Part shown: positions 8,953 through 19,800 of the stretch, in pieces
Layout of the letters: every line of letters begins with the position of its first letter
How positions within the stretch are numbered: the stretch's first letter is position 1
NCBI GenBank assembly: GCA_015069135.1
Contig: SVJE01000004.1
Span: 186,001 to 250,000 of the forward strand
Reading direction: 5' to 3'
Length of the DNA: 64,000 bases
Source of the DNA: Oscillospiraceae bacterium
GTDB lineage: Bacteria > Bacillota > Clostridia > UBA1212 > SIG427
Notes under the pieces: generated by a model
The model's database searches: none
What the model was told of the DNA's origin: nothing
The model's input: the letters and a program-made list of their open reading frames with translations, nothing else
Made by a program: the position numbers and the translations under genes

Positions 8953-9020
8953 CGGCAGGCGGATGTACCAAGGGTCCTGAACCGTATCAAAGGTTTTCCC
9001 TGTGCAAATGATTCCTGTCG
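8953..9020 (+). promoter_or_regulatory. Structured rpsB mRNA leader, candidate S2 autoregulatory element
   Basis: Four properly nested helices can be drawn: CGGCAGG 8953-8959 with CCTGTCG 9014-9020; TGTAC 8964-8968 with GTGCA 9002-9006; AGGG 8971-8974 with CCCT 8998-9001; AACC 8980-8983 with GGTT 8992-8995. Such an irregular hairpin just ahead of a ribosomal-protein operon fits autogenous control by S2 or S2-Ts. That role is inference. Confidence 0.5.
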
Positions 9021-9052
9021 GAGGAAAATTTAAAATCAAGGAGGAAATTAAA

Positions 9053-9814
9053 ATGGCAGTTATTTCAATGAAGCATATGCTTGAAGCAGGTGTACATTTT
9101 GGACACCAGACAAGAAGATGGAACCCTAAGATGGCTGAATACATCTTCACAGAGAGAAACGGTACTTATATCATCGATCTCCAGAAAACAGTTAAGAAAA
9201 TCGACGAAGCTTACTACTTCTTAGTAGACGTGGCTAAGAACGGCGGAGACGTTCTTTTCGTAGGTACAAAGAAGCAGGCTAAAGACTCTATCGTAGAGGA
9301 AGCTGAGAGAGCAGGTATGTACCACGTAAGCAACAGATGGTTAGGTGGTATGCTTACAAACTTCAAGACAATCGAGAAGAGAATTGCTAAATTAAAGAAG
9401 TTAACAGAAATGGAAGAAGCAGGTGTATTTGAGCGTCTTCCTAAGAAAGAAGTAATCAAATTAAAGGGCGAAATGGAAAAGCTCGAGAAGAACCTTGGTG
9501 GTATTAAAGAAATGCCAGGTATTCCTGCAGCAATGTTCGTTGTTGACCCTAAAGTTGAGCACAACGCAGTATCTGAAGCAAGAAAGCTCGGTATTCCAGT
9601 AGTAGCTATCGTAGACACAAACTGTGATCCTGATGAAGTTGACTATGTAATTCCTGGCAATGACGATGCTATCAGAGCAATCAGACTTATCGCTGCTAAG
9701 ATGGCTGATGCCATTATCGAAGGCAGACAGGGTGAAGACTTCGTTGCTGAAGAAGTAGCAGAAGTTGAAGCTGAGTCTATCGAAGAAGTTGTAGCTGAAA
9801 CTGAAGAAGCATAA
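9053..9814 (+). CDS. rpsB: 30S ribosomal protein S2
   Basis: 253 residues from ATG 9053 ([19 protein letters not shown]), with AAGGAGG eight bases upstream; an upstream in-frame start at 9002 would add 17 unrelated residues. It has the S2 signatures [13 protein letters not shown] near the N-terminus and [19 protein letters not shown] near residue 190. The acidic C-terminal tail is common in Clostridia. S2 sits on the back of the 30S subunit and is needed for late assembly and initiation. First gene of the long cluster to polC and followed by tsf. Confidence 0.97.
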   Translation: MAVISMKHMLEAGVHFGHQTRRWNPKMAEYIFTERNGTYIIDLQKTVKKIDEAYYFLVDVAKNGGDVLFVGTKKQAKDSIVEEAERAGMYHVSNRWLGGMLTNFKTIEKRIAKLKKLTEMEEAGVFERLPKKEVIKLKGEMEKLEKNLGGIKEMPGIPAAMFVVDPKVEHNAVSEARKLGIPVVAIVDTNCDPDEVDYVIPGNDDAIRAIRLIAAKMADAIIEGRQGEDFVAEEVAEVEAESIEEVVAETEEA

Positions 9815-9857
9815 TTTTACTGCGGTAAAAAAGAAAATATATAAGGAGGAAAGTAAA

Positions 9858-10499
9858 ATGGATATAAATTTGATTAAAGAATTGCGTGAAAGAACAGGCG
9901 CAGGTATCAACGAGTGTAAGAAGGCTTTGGCTGAAACAGGCGAAGATATCGAGAAGGCTATACAGTTCTTAAGAGAAAAGGGTGCTGCTACAGCTGTTAA
10001 GAAGGCAAGCAGAATTGCTTCTGAAGGTGTTGTTGAATCTTACATCCACGGCGGCGGAAAGATCGGCGTATTGTTGGAAGTAAACTGTGAAACAGACTTC
10101 GTTGCAAGAAACGAGCAGTTCACATCTTTGGTAAAAGACATTGCTATGCACATCGCTGCTGCTAACCCAAAATACTTAAGCAAGGAAGAAGTTCCTGCTG
10201 CTGACGTAGAGAAAGAGCGTGAAGTATTAAGAGCACAGGCTCTTAACGAAGGCAAGCCTGAGAAAATCGTTGATAAAATGGTTGAAGGTAGAATTTCTAA
10301 GTTCTACAGCGAAAACTGCTTGTTAGAGCAGGCTTTCGTTAAAAATCCTGACCAGACAATCACAGCTCTTATCACAGAGAAGATTGCTACATTAGGTGAG
10401 AAGATCAGCGTTCGTCGTTTCGTTCGTTGGGAGAAGGGTGAAGGTCTCGAAAAGAAGGAAGAGAACTTTGCTGAAGAAGTAATGAGCCAGATTAAATAA
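9858..10499 (+). CDS. tsf: Translation elongation factor Ts
   Basis: Exchanges GDP for GTP on EF-Tu. The 213 residues start [24 protein letters not shown] with the first EF-Ts signature, and [32 protein letters not shown]-type sequence gives the second signature in the core. The length matches the short form of low-GC Gram-positives, which lack the long coiled-coil module. AAGGAGG precedes the ATG, and 43 bases separate it from rpsB. An intrinsic terminator follows. Confidence 0.97.
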   Translation: MDINLIKELRERTGAGINECKKALAETGEDIEKAIQFLREKGAATAVKKASRIASEGVVESYIHGGGKIGVLLEVNCETDFVARNEQFTSLVKDIAMHIAAANPKYLSKEEVPAADVEKEREVLRAQALNEGKPEKIVDKMVEGRISKFYSENCLLEQAFVKNPDQTITALITEKIATLGEKISVRRFVRWEKGEGLEKKEENFAEEVMSQIK

Positions 10500-10524
10500 T
10501 TTACTTATTAAGTACATGATATTG

Positions 10525-10562
10525 AATCCCGGAAGTCTATTAAGACCTCCGGGATTTTTTTG
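10525..10562 (+). terminator. Intrinsic terminator after rpsB-tsf
   Basis: A 14-bp stem (10525-10538 with 10543-10556, one G-U pair) is followed by seven or more T residues. It separates rpsB-tsf from the promoter of pyrH. Confidence 0.92.
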
Positions 10563-10580
10563 CGCACTTTGTTTTTCCCC

Positions 10581-10609
10581 TTGTAACAAAATAAAAATTC
10601 AAGTATAAT
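10581..10609 (+). promoter_or_regulatory. Promoter of the pyrH-to-polC operon
   Basis: TTGTAA (10581-10586), a 17-base spacer and a perfect TATAAT (10604-10609), placed between the tsf terminator and the pyrH ribosome site. From here to the terminator at 20696 no further strong terminator is seen. Confidence 0.8.
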
Positions 10610-10646
10610 ATTTTACAGAAAATAGACATTGGTGGGAGGAATAATT

Positions 10647-11354
10647 ATGAGCAAACCCATATATGAAAGAGTCCTTATTAAAATAAGTGGTGAAGCAATG
10701 GCTGGGGATAATAAATTCGGCATCAACGATGCAACAGTAAACCAGGTTTGTTCCAATATTAAGAAATTAACAGACATGGGTGTTGCCGTGGGTATAGTAG
10801 TAGGCGGTGGCAACTTCTGGAGAGGAAGACAAGGTTCCAATATGGATAGGACAAGAGCTGATCACATGGGAATGCTTGCTACAGTAATAAACGCGTTGGG
10901 TCTGGCTGATGCTTTAGAACAGTTGGGTGTGCCTGTAAGAGTACAGACTGCTATTGAAATGAAGCAGATTGCAGAACCTTACATCAGAAACAAAGCGACA
11001 AGGCATTTAGAAAAGGGTAGAGTTGTTATATTCGGTTGCGGTACAGGTAACCCGTTCTTTACAACAGACACAACAGCGGCTTTAAGAGCAGTTGAAATAG
11101 ATGCAGATGTTATTTTGCTTGCAAAGAATGTTGATGCGGTATATGATAGTGACCCTGCAACAAACCCAGATGCAAAGAAGTTTTCAGAAATTTCTTACAA
11201 AGAAGTGTTGTCCAGAAATCTTAAGGTTATGGATTCAACAGCTACAGCTCTCTGTCAGGACAACAACATGAAGATTCATGTTTTCGGCATTAAAGATCCG
11301 GAGAATCTTGTTAGAGCAGTGTGTGGTGAAAAAATCGGAACTATAGTATCTTAA
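10647..11354 (+). CDS. pyrH: UMP kinase
   Basis: Phosphorylates UMP to UDP, an essential pyrimidine step. 235 residues from ATG 10647 ([18 protein letters not shown]), with GGGAGGA six bases upstream; a TTG at 10629 would only add six residues. Amino-acid-kinase fold motifs are visible: [16 protein letters not shown] near residue 45 and [19 protein letters not shown] near 130. The family is the hexameric bacterial UMPK, regulated by GTP and UTP. The gene precedes frr, as in most Firmicutes. Confidence 0.97.
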   Translation: MSKPIYERVLIKISGEAMAGDNKFGINDATVNQVCSNIKKLTDMGVAVGIVVGGGNFWRGRQGSNMDRTRADHMGMLATVINALGLADALEQLGVPVRVQTAIEMKQIAEPYIRNKATRHLEKGRVVIFGCGTGNPFFTTDTTAALRAVEIDADVILLAKNVDAVYDSDPATNPDAKKFSEISYKEVLSRNLKVMDSTATALCQDNNMKIHVFGIKDPENLVRAVCGEKIGTIVS

Positions 11355-11371
11355 TTTAGGAGGAGAATTTT

Positions 11372-11932
11372 ATGATTAATAAAAGCGATTATGATGTATA
11401 CAAATTAAAAATGGAAAGTACTTTGGAGTACTTGGATGACGAGTTTGCTAATATCAGAGCAGGTAGAGCAAACCCCGGTATTCTTAACAAATTGACTGTT
11501 GAATATTATGGTGTGCAGACACCTATTACACAGGTTGGCGCAGTATCAGTACCTGAAGCAAGAATGTTGGTATTCCAGCCTTATGATATGAGTGTACTTA
11601 AGGAAGTTGAAAAGGCTATCTTTAAGTCTGATATCGGTATTACACCTAACAACGACGGTAAAGTTATAAGACTGGTATTCCCGCCACTTACAGAGGAACG
11701 TCGTCTTGAACTTAAGAAACAGATTAAGAAATTAGGTGAGGATGCAAAGGTATCCGTAAGAGGAATCAGAAGAGATGCTATTGAAGCCTTCAAAGCTATG
11801 AAGAAAAAGTCTGAAATTACAGAAGATGATGTAAAACAGGCCGAAGGCGATATTCAGAAGTTTACTGATAAATATGTTGAGGAAATCGACAAAAAAGTAG
11901 CTTCAAAAGAGAAGGAAGTTATGGAGATTTAA
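11372..11932 (+). CDS. frr: Ribosome recycling factor
   Basis: With EF-G, RRF splits post-termination ribosomes. The 186-residue length is exactly normal. It has FANIRAGRANPGILNKLTVEYYG near the N-terminus and PPLTEERRLELKKQIKKLGEDAKVSVRGIRRDA in the second half of the three-helix bundle, given here as the family hallmark. GGAGGAG precedes the ATG. It lies 17 bases after pyrH and three bases before uppS. Confidence 0.97.
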   Translation: MINKSDYDVYKLKMESTLEYLDDEFANIRAGRANPGILNKLTVEYYGVQTPITQVGAVSVPEARMLVFQPYDMSVLKEVEKAIFKSDIGITPNNDGKVIRLVFPPLTEERRLELKKQIKKLGEDAKVSVRGIRRDAIEAFKAMKKKSEITEDDVKQAEGDIQKFTDKYVEEIDKKVASKEKEVMEI

Positions 11933-11935
11933 TCC

Positions 11936-12703
11936 ATGGGATTGTTTAATCGCAATAACAAAACAAAGAAAAATAAAGGCACGGCCGAGGGGCAGAACCT
12001 GGTCGTGCCTGCTCATATTGCCATAATTCCTGACGGCAACAGACGTTGGGCAAAGGAGCGTATGCTTCCTGTGGCAGCAGGTCATAAAGAGGGTGCAGAA
12101 GTTTTCCGGAGAATGGTAAGACACGCAGAGAGTTTAGGGGTAAAATACATTACATTCTATGCTTTTTCTACAGAAAATTGGAAACGTGAAGCCTCTGAAG
12201 TAGAGACTCTTATGAAACTTCTTCTGAATTTTCTTGTGAATTCAGAAAAAGAATTGGGCAAAGACAAAGATAAAATCCGTATTAAAGTTATAGGAGACAG
12301 AACAAGACTTTCCGAAGACTTACAGCGAGAAATTGCCAGAGTAGAGAAAGAGACAGAAAACAATACTGCCATTACCGCTAACATGGCAATTAATTATGGC
12401 GGAAGGGATGAACTTACAAATGGTGTAAGGGAAATAGCCGAAAAGGTTAAGAACGGAGAACTTAATCCGGAAGAAATTACAGAAGATACAGTGGAAAGTC
12501 ATCTTTATACAGCAGGTACGCCTGATCCTGATCTTCTTATAAGAACAAGTGGTGAAGAGCGTATCAGTAACTATCTGTTGTGGCAGTTGGCATATACAGA
12601 ATTTTATTTTACCGAAAAGAATTGGCCTGATTTTAATAAACATGACTTAGAAGAGGCAATTAAAGCATATAGTAACAGACACAGAAGATTCGGAGGAGCA
12701 TAA
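11936..12703 (+). CDS. uppS: Isoprenyl transferase (undecaprenyl diphosphate synthase)
   Basis: Condenses isopentenyl diphosphate units into the C55 lipid carrier used for peptidoglycan and wall polymers. 255 residues. The cis-prenyltransferase core has IAIIPDGNRRWAK (catalytic Asp near residue 34), a GRDELTNG block, and RTSGEERISNYLLWQ near the C-terminus. About 22 basic N-terminal residues precede the core. The start follows the frr stop by three bases. Together with the downstream cdsA, dxr and ispG it links precursor and carrier synthesis in one operon. Confidence 0.95.
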   Translation: MGLFNRNNKTKKNKGTAEGQNLVVPAHIAIIPDGNRRWAKERMLPVAAGHKEGAEVFRRMVRHAESLGVKYITFYAFSTENWKREASEVETLMKLLLNFLVNSEKELGKDKDKIRIKVIGDRTRLSEDLQREIARVEKETENNTAITANMAINYGGRDELTNGVREIAEKVKNGELNPEEITEDTVESHLYTAGTPDPDLLIRTSGEERISNYLLWQLAYTEFYFTEKNWPDFNKHDLEEAIKAYSNRHRRFGGA

Positions 12704-12706
12704 TTT

Positions 12707-13549
12707 ATGAAAACCAGAGTTATTTCTGCCATTGTAATGATTGCATTGGCGGCAGTACTTATATATTTTGGGGATATATATTTTGGAGTGGCCATATTCC
12801 TGGTATCTCTTATAGGCTTGTATGAATTCTACAAAGCATTTAAGTCAAAAGGTGTTAAGCCTGTATATGTTTTAGGATATATTTATACATTGCTGATTCC
12901 GGTGGCAACATTTATGAAGCCTTCAAATGCATTGGAGATTCCTGTAAATGGAACAAATATATTCCCTGCAGTGCAGGTTATAATAATGCTTGTGTTACTT
13001 GTTCTTATGGTAGTAGCTCACAAGAAAGTAACTCCTTTAGACGGAGCAGTAACATTACTGGGTGCTTTCTATGTACCATTTCTTTTCAGTTTCTTTGTTC
13101 TTACAAGAAACATGACAGATGGCTTGGTGTTGCTTATTATAGGAATTTTAGGCTCCGTAGCAGCAGATACATTTGCAATATTTGCAGGCCTTTTATGGGG
13201 TAAGAAAAAACTTATTCCTGAAATCAGTCCCAAGAAAACAATTGCAGGAAGTGTAGGTTCATTTGTGGGTTCTGTAATTGCCCTGGTTATCTATGGCCTG
13301 ATACTTCACTACGGCGGGCTTATGGAAGAACCTGTTTCCGTACTGCATTTTGCAATACTGGGTCTTATTATGGGTGGAACATCACAGATTGGTGACCTTT
13401 CTGCTTCTGCAATGAAGAGATATTGTGGTATTAAAGATTTTGGCAAACTTATTCCGGGTCACGGTGGAATTTTAGACAGATTTGATAGTATGTTGTTTAA
13501 TGTTCCTATGGTTTACTGCTACATTCACATTTTAAGAGCATTAAGCTAA
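12707..13549 (+). CDS. cdsA: Phosphatidate cytidylyltransferase (CDP-diglyceride synthase)
   Basis: Makes CDP-diacylglycerol for phospholipid synthesis at the membrane. 280 residues with about seven to eight hydrophobic helices. The C-terminal CdsA signature is clear: FGKLIPGHGGILDRFDSML, containing the metal-binding acidic residues. GGAGGAG lies before the ATG, and the gap to uppS is three bases. Length and signature are normal. Confidence 0.95.
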   Translation: MKTRVISAIVMIALAAVLIYFGDIYFGVAIFLVSLIGLYEFYKAFKSKGVKPVYVLGYIYTLLIPVATFMKPSNALEIPVNGTNIFPAVQVIIMLVLLVLMVVAHKKVTPLDGAVTLLGAFYVPFLFSFFVLTRNMTDGLVLLIIGILGSVAADTFAIFAGLLWGKKKLIPEISPKKTIAGSVGSFVGSVIALVIYGLILHYGGLMEEPVSVLHFAILGLIMGGTSQIGDLSASAMKRYCGIKDFGKLIPGHGGILDRFDSMLFNVPMVYCYIHILRALS

Positions 13550-13564
13550 TAAAAGAGGTTTATA

Positions 13565-14704
13565 ATGGTAAAAACAGTTTCTATTTTAGGTTCAACAGGG
13601 TCCATAGGCACACAGACCCTTGATGTGTTAAGAAACCTTAAAAAGCAGAATATAGAGGTGAAAGTGGTAGCCTTAGCTGCCGGAAGAAATGTGGAACTTA
13701 TTGAAGCCCAGGCAAGAGAATTTATGCCGGGGCTTGTTTCCGTTGAAAGCCCGGATGCTGCAAAAATTCTCAAAGAAAAATTGGCACCACTTGGTATCGA
13801 AGTGGCTTACGGAGAGCAGGGACTTATGGATGTAGCTACATCCGATTGTGAGATTCTGGTTACTGCTATCGTTGGAATGAAGGGACTTCTTCCCACCCTT
13901 GCTGCCATAGAAAAAGGTACAGACATTGCTTTAGCAAACAAGGAAACTATGGTAGTTGCAGGTGAGATAGTAACAGAAGCGGCTAACGCTAAAGGGGTAA
14001 AAATTTTACCGGTGGATAGTGAACACTCTGCCATTTTACAGTGCCTGACAGGCTACAACCACGGGGAAGTACAACACCTTATTCTGACTGCTTCCGGAGG
14101 CCCTTTCAGAACATGGGAGGCCGACAAAATTAAAGACGTGTCTATAAAGGATGTCTTGGCCCATCCTACATGGAAGATGGGCGGTAAAATTACCGTTGAC
14201 TGTGCCGGTATGATGAACAAAGGATTGGAAATAATAGAAGCAAGATGGCTTTTTGATATGCCGTATGAAAAAATAAAAGTGTTGGTTCATCCGCAGAGTA
14301 TAGTTCATTCTATGGTACAATATATTGATGGTGCTGTTATAGCACAGATGGGTGTGCCTGATATGAAGGTGCCCATCCAGTGGGCGCTCTCATATCCTGA
14401 AAGAGTTAATTCTGACTTTGGACGACATGATTTTACAAAGACACCTTTAACTTTTGAGGAACCGGACGAAGTTAAATTCCCATGTTTAAGGCTTGCAAGA
14501 GAAGCGGCAATTACAGGTGGCACCATGACAGCGGTTATGAACGGCGCCAACGAAATTGCAGTGGAGAAATTCTTAAAAGGTGAAATTAAATTTATGGATA
14601 TACCATACATTGTAGAAAAGGCTATGAATGCCCATACTGTAAAATACAATCCTACAGTAGAGGATGTTATTGAAGCTGATCGTATGGCAAGGAGGACTGT
14701 ATGA
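13565..14704 (+). CDS. dxr: 1-deoxy-D-xylulose-5-phosphate reductoisomerase
   Basis: Converts deoxyxylulose 5-phosphate to methylerythritol 4-phosphate with NADPH, the committed MEP-pathway step. 379 residues. The Rossmann start SILGSTGSIGTQTLDV is followed by the ALANKETMVVAG block (about 120), LPVDSEHSAI with the metal ligands (about 148-153), and TASGGPFR. Its stop overlaps the rseP start by ATGA. ispG, a later enzyme of the same pathway, lies two genes downstream, so this operon feeds UppS with precursors. Confidence 0.97.
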   Translation: MVKTVSILGSTGSIGTQTLDVLRNLKKQNIEVKVVALAAGRNVELIEAQAREFMPGLVSVESPDAAKILKEKLAPLGIEVAYGEQGLMDVATSDCEILVTAIVGMKGLLPTLAAIEKGTDIALANKETMVVAGEIVTEAANAKGVKILPVDSEHSAILQCLTGYNHGEVQHLILTASGGPFRTWEADKIKDVSIKDVLAHPTWKMGGKITVDCAGMMNKGLEIIEARWLFDMPYEKIKVLVHPQSIVHSMVQYIDGAVIAQMGVPDMKVPIQWALSYPERVNSDFGRHDFTKTPLTFEEPDEVKFPCLRLAREAAITGGTMTAVMNGANEIAVEKFLKGEIKFMDIPYIVEKAMNAHTVKYNPTVEDVIEADRMARRTV

Positions 14705-15792
14705 GTGTAATCGGTAGCATTTTAACTATGCTGATTATGTTAAGTATACTGGTTGTAGTACATGAATGGGGTCACTATATTGTGGCCCGGATTTTTAAAG
14801 TTAAGGTAAATGAATTCTCGATATTTATGGGACCTGCCATCTATTCAAGGGTAGGAAAGAAAACAGGAACAAAGTTTTCTATCCGTTGCATTCCTTTGGG
14901 TGGTTACTGCGCCATGGCTGACGAAAATGGTGAAAATCCTGAAGAGGAAGAAGGCTCCTTCTTTAAGAAACCTAAGAGGGTAAGGGCGGCTGTTTTTGTG
15001 GCAGGTGCTGCTATGAATATTTTATTGGGTTTGCTCATTATCGTGATTTTGTTTTCTATTGTAGGTTATCAGACTAATGAAATTGGCCTGGTTACTACTG
15101 ATGGTCTTTTTGCCACTTATGAAGATCCTTCTGACCCGAATTTCAAAATAGAAGTAGGGGACAAAGTTGTTTCTTATGACGGATATTCAATCCTTAACGG
15201 AACAGAGTATTCCATGTTCAAGTCTATGGATGAAGACTATATTTCCGTTCTTGAAATAAAGAAACCTGACGGAACAGTTAAGAAATGCACCTTTGACAGA
15301 ACACCGGAAAGCGGAGAAGGTGAAATGAAAATTTTGGGTATGAATTTTATATATATTCAGAAACCTTCTTTCTTTGGTGTATTGGCAGAATCCTTTAAAT
15401 ATCTGGTAACACTTATTAAAATGGTTATATACTCATTATACTGGTTAATAACTGGTACCGTAGGACTGGATGCGGTAGCAGGCCCTGTAGGTATGACTGC
15501 TGTTGTAGGAGATGTTATTACAGCAGAGGTGGCCATAGGTGATAAGATTCTTACACTTTTAAATATGGCAGCCCTTATATCTGTAAACTTAGGTATATTT
15601 AATCTTATTCCATTCCCGGGACTTGATGGCGGACAGTTGGCATTGGTAGGTGTGGAAGCCCTTCGTGGCGGTAAAAAATTACCACCTGAAAAGCAAGGTC
15701 TTATTTCATTTATCGGATTGGCCTTGTTGGTTGTATTGGCTATTGTGGTAATGGGTAATGATATATGGCAGTTGGTATCAGGAGGTCGATAA
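14701..15792 (+). CDS. rseP: RseP-type site-2 zinc metalloprotease
   Basis: Intramembrane protease that cleaves membrane-tethered regulators and remnant signal peptides. 363 residues. The zinc motif HEWGH (residues 21-25) lies in the first membrane helix. A PDZ-like region follows (about 135-200), then the second metal site NLIPFPGLDGGQ (about 302-313) between C-terminal helices. The ATG overlaps the dxr stop. In Firmicutes this family (RasP) also supports sporulation sigma-factor activation and competence; that role here is inference. Confidence 0.93.
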   Translation: MSVIGSILTMLIMLSILVVVHEWGHYIVARIFKVKVNEFSIFMGPAIYSRVGKKTGTKFSIRCIPLGGYCAMADENGENPEEEEGSFFKKPKRVRAAVFVAGAAMNILLGLLIIVILFSIVGYQTNEIGLVTTDGLFATYEDPSDPNFKIEVGDKVVSYDGYSILNGTEYSMFKSMDEDYISVLEIKKPDGTVKKCTFDRTPESGEGEMKILGMNFIYIQKPSFFGVLAESFKYLVTLIKMVIYSLYWLITGTVGLDAVAGPVGMTAVVGDVITAEVAIGDKILTLLNMAALISVNLGIFNLIPFPGLDGGQLALVGVEALRGGKKLPPEKQGLISFIGLALLVVLAIVVMGNDIWQLVSGGR

Positions 15793-15793
15793 A

Positions 15794-16876
15794 ATGTTTG
15801 CACGTGAAAATACCAGCGTTATAAATGTAGGTGGCATTAAAATCGGTGGAGGAAACAGTATTGCTGTTCAATCCATGACAAATAAAGATACCAGAGATGT
15901 GGCAGCCACAGTTGAACAGATAAAGGCATTGGAAGCTGCAGGTTGTAATATTGTAAGAGTTGCTGTCCTGGATATGGATGCTGCTGAAGCAATAAAGGAG
16001 ATTGTAAATAAGATTCATATTCCATTGGTGGCAGATATTCACTTTGACTACAGACTGGCTCTTAAGTGTATTGAATCCGGTGCGGACAAAATAAGACTTA
16101 ACCCGGGCAATATCGGTGACGAAAGTAGAGTGAAGGCAGTGGTAACTGCTGCTAAAGAAAGACATATTCCTATCAGAATTGGCATTAATGGCGGTTCTTT
16201 GGAGAAAGAACTATTGGTAAAATACGGCGGAGTAGCTCCGGAAGCCATGGTAGAAAGTGCTATGGGTCATATCGAAATTCTTGAAAAAATGGATTTTGAG
16301 GATATTGCAGTTTCTTTGAAGGCTTCTTCTGTAAAGAAAACAGTAGAGGCATATAAGTTAATGGCAAAAAAAAGACCATATCCTTTACACGTAGGTGTAA
16401 CAGAGGCCGGTACCGTTTATGGAGGCACTATAAAGTCTGCAGCAGGAATCGGTGCTGTGTTATTGGAAGGTATCGGAGACACTATCAGAGTTTCGTTGAC
16501 CGGAGATCCTGTGGAAGAAGTTAGAGCAGGATTCTCGCTTTTAAGAGCATTGGAATTGGAGAAAAATACATATTCATTCGTTTCATGTCCTACTTGCGGC
16601 AGATGTAAGGTCAATCTGATAGAAATAGCCACAGAGGTGGAAAAAGGTCTGGAGGAATTAAATAAGAAAGGGTATTTTACCAAACCAATAAGCGTAGCGG
16701 TTATGGGTTGTGCAGTTAACGGACCGGGAGAGGCCAAAGCTGCGGATATAGGGCTTGCCGGCGGCGATGGTTGTGCTTTGATGTTTGAAAGCGGAGAGAT
16801 AAAAGGAAAGCTGTATGGCGACAATATAGCTGCACAGTTTATTGAAAAAGTTAAGGAGTATTATGAGCGGGTTTAG
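15794..16876 (+). CDS. ispG: 4-hydroxy-3-methylbut-2-enyl diphosphate synthase (IspG)
   Basis: An iron-sulfur enzyme that turns MEcPP into HMBPP in the MEP pathway. 360 residues from ATG 15794 (MFARENTSVINVGG), chosen because AGGAGG lies ten bases upstream; the longer frame from 15758 lies inside rseP. The [4Fe-4S] ligands are visible as CPTCGRC (about 269-275) and VMGCAVNGPGEA (about 304-315). The N-terminal part is the TIM-barrel with QSMTNKDTRD. The last 14 bases overlap polC. Confidence 0.96.
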   Translation: MFARENTSVINVGGIKIGGGNSIAVQSMTNKDTRDVAATVEQIKALEAAGCNIVRVAVLDMDAAEAIKEIVNKIHIPLVADIHFDYRLALKCIESGADKIRLNPGNIGDESRVKAVVTAAKERHIPIRIGINGGSLEKELLVKYGGVAPEAMVESAMGHIEILEKMDFEDIAVSLKASSVKKTVEAYKLMAKKRPYPLHVGVTEAGTVYGGTIKSAAGIGAVLLEGIGDTIRVSLTGDPVEEVRAGFSLLRALELEKNTYSFVSCPTCGRCKVNLIEIATEVEKGLEELNKKGYFTKPISVAVMGCAVNGPGEAKAADIGLAGGDGCALMFESGEIKGKLYGDNIAAQFIEKVKEYYERV

Positions 16877-19800
16877 CTACATAAAAATCGATACGGTTGA
16901 TATAAAGGACGGTCAGTGCATACATATCAAAGCTCACAGCCTCAGAAAGGTCTCTGTACATGAAATAGAGGCCTTTAAAAAAGCGCTCTGCGAAAAACTA
17001 AATTATGATGATGTGGAGTTGGATCTTACCCAGCCTGAAGAAGAGGAAAAAGATTTATCTCCTTTCTGGAATGTATATCTTGAATATGTGAAAGAAAAAA
17101 GCCCGGCAGTATGGGGGATTCTTGAAGGAAGCAAGGCAGTAGCCGCTGATGATAAGGTGAAAATACTTCTTAAAAAAAGTCTTATTGCAATTCTGAAAGC
17201 TAAAAGGATAGACCATGAAGTAGCGGAACTTTACCATAAGGCCACCGGTAAAAATACCATGGTCGAATTTGTGTATTGCCCCGAGGGGAAAAAGAAGAAT
17301 TCCGTGGATGAAACTGTAAAGGTTAATTTCTCTATTGAGGAATATCAGGCAGCTTCTCAGAAAAGTGCTGTTGCTAAGGACGATTATCAGAAAGTTTATG
17401 CAAAATCCGGTCAGGGAAGAGGCTATAACAAAGGTGACGGTAAGACAAGCAGAAAGAGAAGAATTACTCCTGAAGAAGGTATGGAGCTTCCAAAAGATTC
17501 AGAAGGTTGCACCATTATTATTGGTCGTGCAATTACTGACCCTATTACCAGAATGTCTGAAATTTCTGCAGACTCAGGATACGTAGCAGTTAAAGGTCGT
17601 GTTTTTGGTGTGGAATTAAAACCTATTCCAAGTGGCTCACAGATTGCCTTAATACAGATGACAGACGGCACATATTCCATTACCGCCAAGTTTTTCTTTG
17701 ACCCTTTAGACGAAGATTTTGTTGTTAAGACCTTTAAGAAGGACAAGGAACTTCACCTTAAAGTATATGGTGAAGCTACCATGGACAGATTCAGTGGTGA
17801 ACTTACAATTATGGCAAGAAGTGTGGCTTCTTATCATGTTCAGCCACGAATGGATAATTCGGAGACTAAAAGAGTAGAGCTTCATTTGCATACAAACATG
17901 AGTGCGGTAGACGGCTTAACACGCCCCGGCGACCTGGTTAAGCGTGCGATTGCCTGGGGCCATAAGGCCATTGCAGTTACTGATCATGGTGTAGTTCAGG
18001 CATATCCTGATATGTTTAAGGCAGCAGAAAAAAGTGATCTTAAAATTATTTATGGAATTGAGTGTTACCTTACAAACCAGGAAGGTCCTCTTACTAAAGA
18101 ACAGGCTAAAAAGACACCTCACTACCATTGTATTATTCTGGTTAAAAATCTGGTGGGACTTAAGAATTTATATAAGCTTATCTCTAAGTCTAACCTGGAA
18201 TATTTCTACAGAAGACCTCGCATGCCGAAGTTTGAAATTGATGCCCACAGGGAAGGTCTTATTATTGGTTCAGCTTGCTCTGAGGGTGAACTTTATGATG
18301 CTATGGTAAATGGTGCTTCGGAAGAAGAATTGGAGAAAATTGCGTCTTTTTACGACTATCTGGAAATTCAGCCAACCCTTAACAATATGTACATGGTGCG
18401 TCAGGGTATGGTGGAAAGTTTACAGGATATTGAAAACTTCAACAAGCGTATTGTAGCGTTGGCGGACAAGCAGGGTAAAATGACAGTTGCCACCTGTGAT
18501 GTGCATTTCTTAGATCCTGAGGATGAAATTTACAGATGTGTGCTTCAGGCAGGTCAGGGTTATTCTGATGCAGAGGAACAGCCTCCTTTGTACTTAAGAA
18601 CTACTGATGAAATGCTTAAAGAATTTGAATATTTAGGTGACAGAGCATACGAGATTGTTGTAGAGAATACTAACAAGATAGCAGATGAAATAGAAGTTAT
18701 ACGTCCCGTGCCGGCAGGATTTTATCCACCACATATTCCGGGCTCTGATGATACTTTAAGAAACAGCTCTTATGAAAAGGCTAAACGAATTTACGGCGAT
18801 CCCTTGCCTGAAATAATTGAAAAGAGACTTACAAGAGAACTGGATGCTATTATCGGTAACGGTTATTCCATTATGTATATAACTGCAAAGGAATTGGTAG
18901 CAGAGTCTGCCCGTAATGGGTACACTGTAGGTTCCAGAGGTTCAGTAGGATCTTCTTTAGCTGCATACATGTCAGACATAACAGAGGTTAACTCACTTCC
19001 TGCTCACTACAGATGTACTGAGTGCGGATATTTAGAATTCCATGAAAACGAAGGCTATGACTGTGGTTACGATATGGAGAGAAAGAATTGTCCTAATTGT
19101 GGGAAGCCTTTACAGCGTGATGGTTATGATATTCCTTTTGAAACATTCTTAGGTTTTGAAGGTGACAAGGTTCCTGATATTGATCTTAACTTTGCTTCGG
19201 ATGACCAGCCAAATGCTCATAAATATACAGAGGTTCTATTTGGCGCTGACTACGTGTTCAGAGCGGGTACTATTGCGGGTCTTGCTGAAAAAACTGCCAG
19301 AGGTTATGTACTTAAATATTTAGAGACTACTGGTAAGAGAGCTTCCAATGCAGAAATAAATAGATTGGCTTCAGGGTTTATAGGTGTAAGAAAAACTACC
19401 GGTCAGCATCCCGGGGGAATTATTGTTATTCCAAAAGACCATGATATATATGATTTTACCCCTGTACAACATCCTGCAGATGATCCTACATCCACAACTA
19501 TAACTACCCACTTTGATTATCACTTCTTGCATGATAACATTCTGAAGTTGGATATATTAGGCCATGATGGTCCTGCTATGTTGAAACTGTTGGGAGACTT
19601 TTCTGGTGTTTCCTTTGAAGAAGTGGTACTGGACGATGAAAAAGTTATGTCTCTGTTTAACAGTAGTGATGCTTTGGAACTTAATCATGACATGCTAAAA
19701 AAAGAAATTCCTTTGGGTACTTTAGGTATTCCTGAATTTGGTACCGGCTTCGTTATGCAGATGCTTAAGGAAACAAGACCTACCAGAATGTCAGAGCTTG

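Noticed and set aside
9002-9052. Upstream start of rpsB
   Set aside because: It would translate part of the leader hairpin and add residues absent from S2; AAGGAGG points to 9053.
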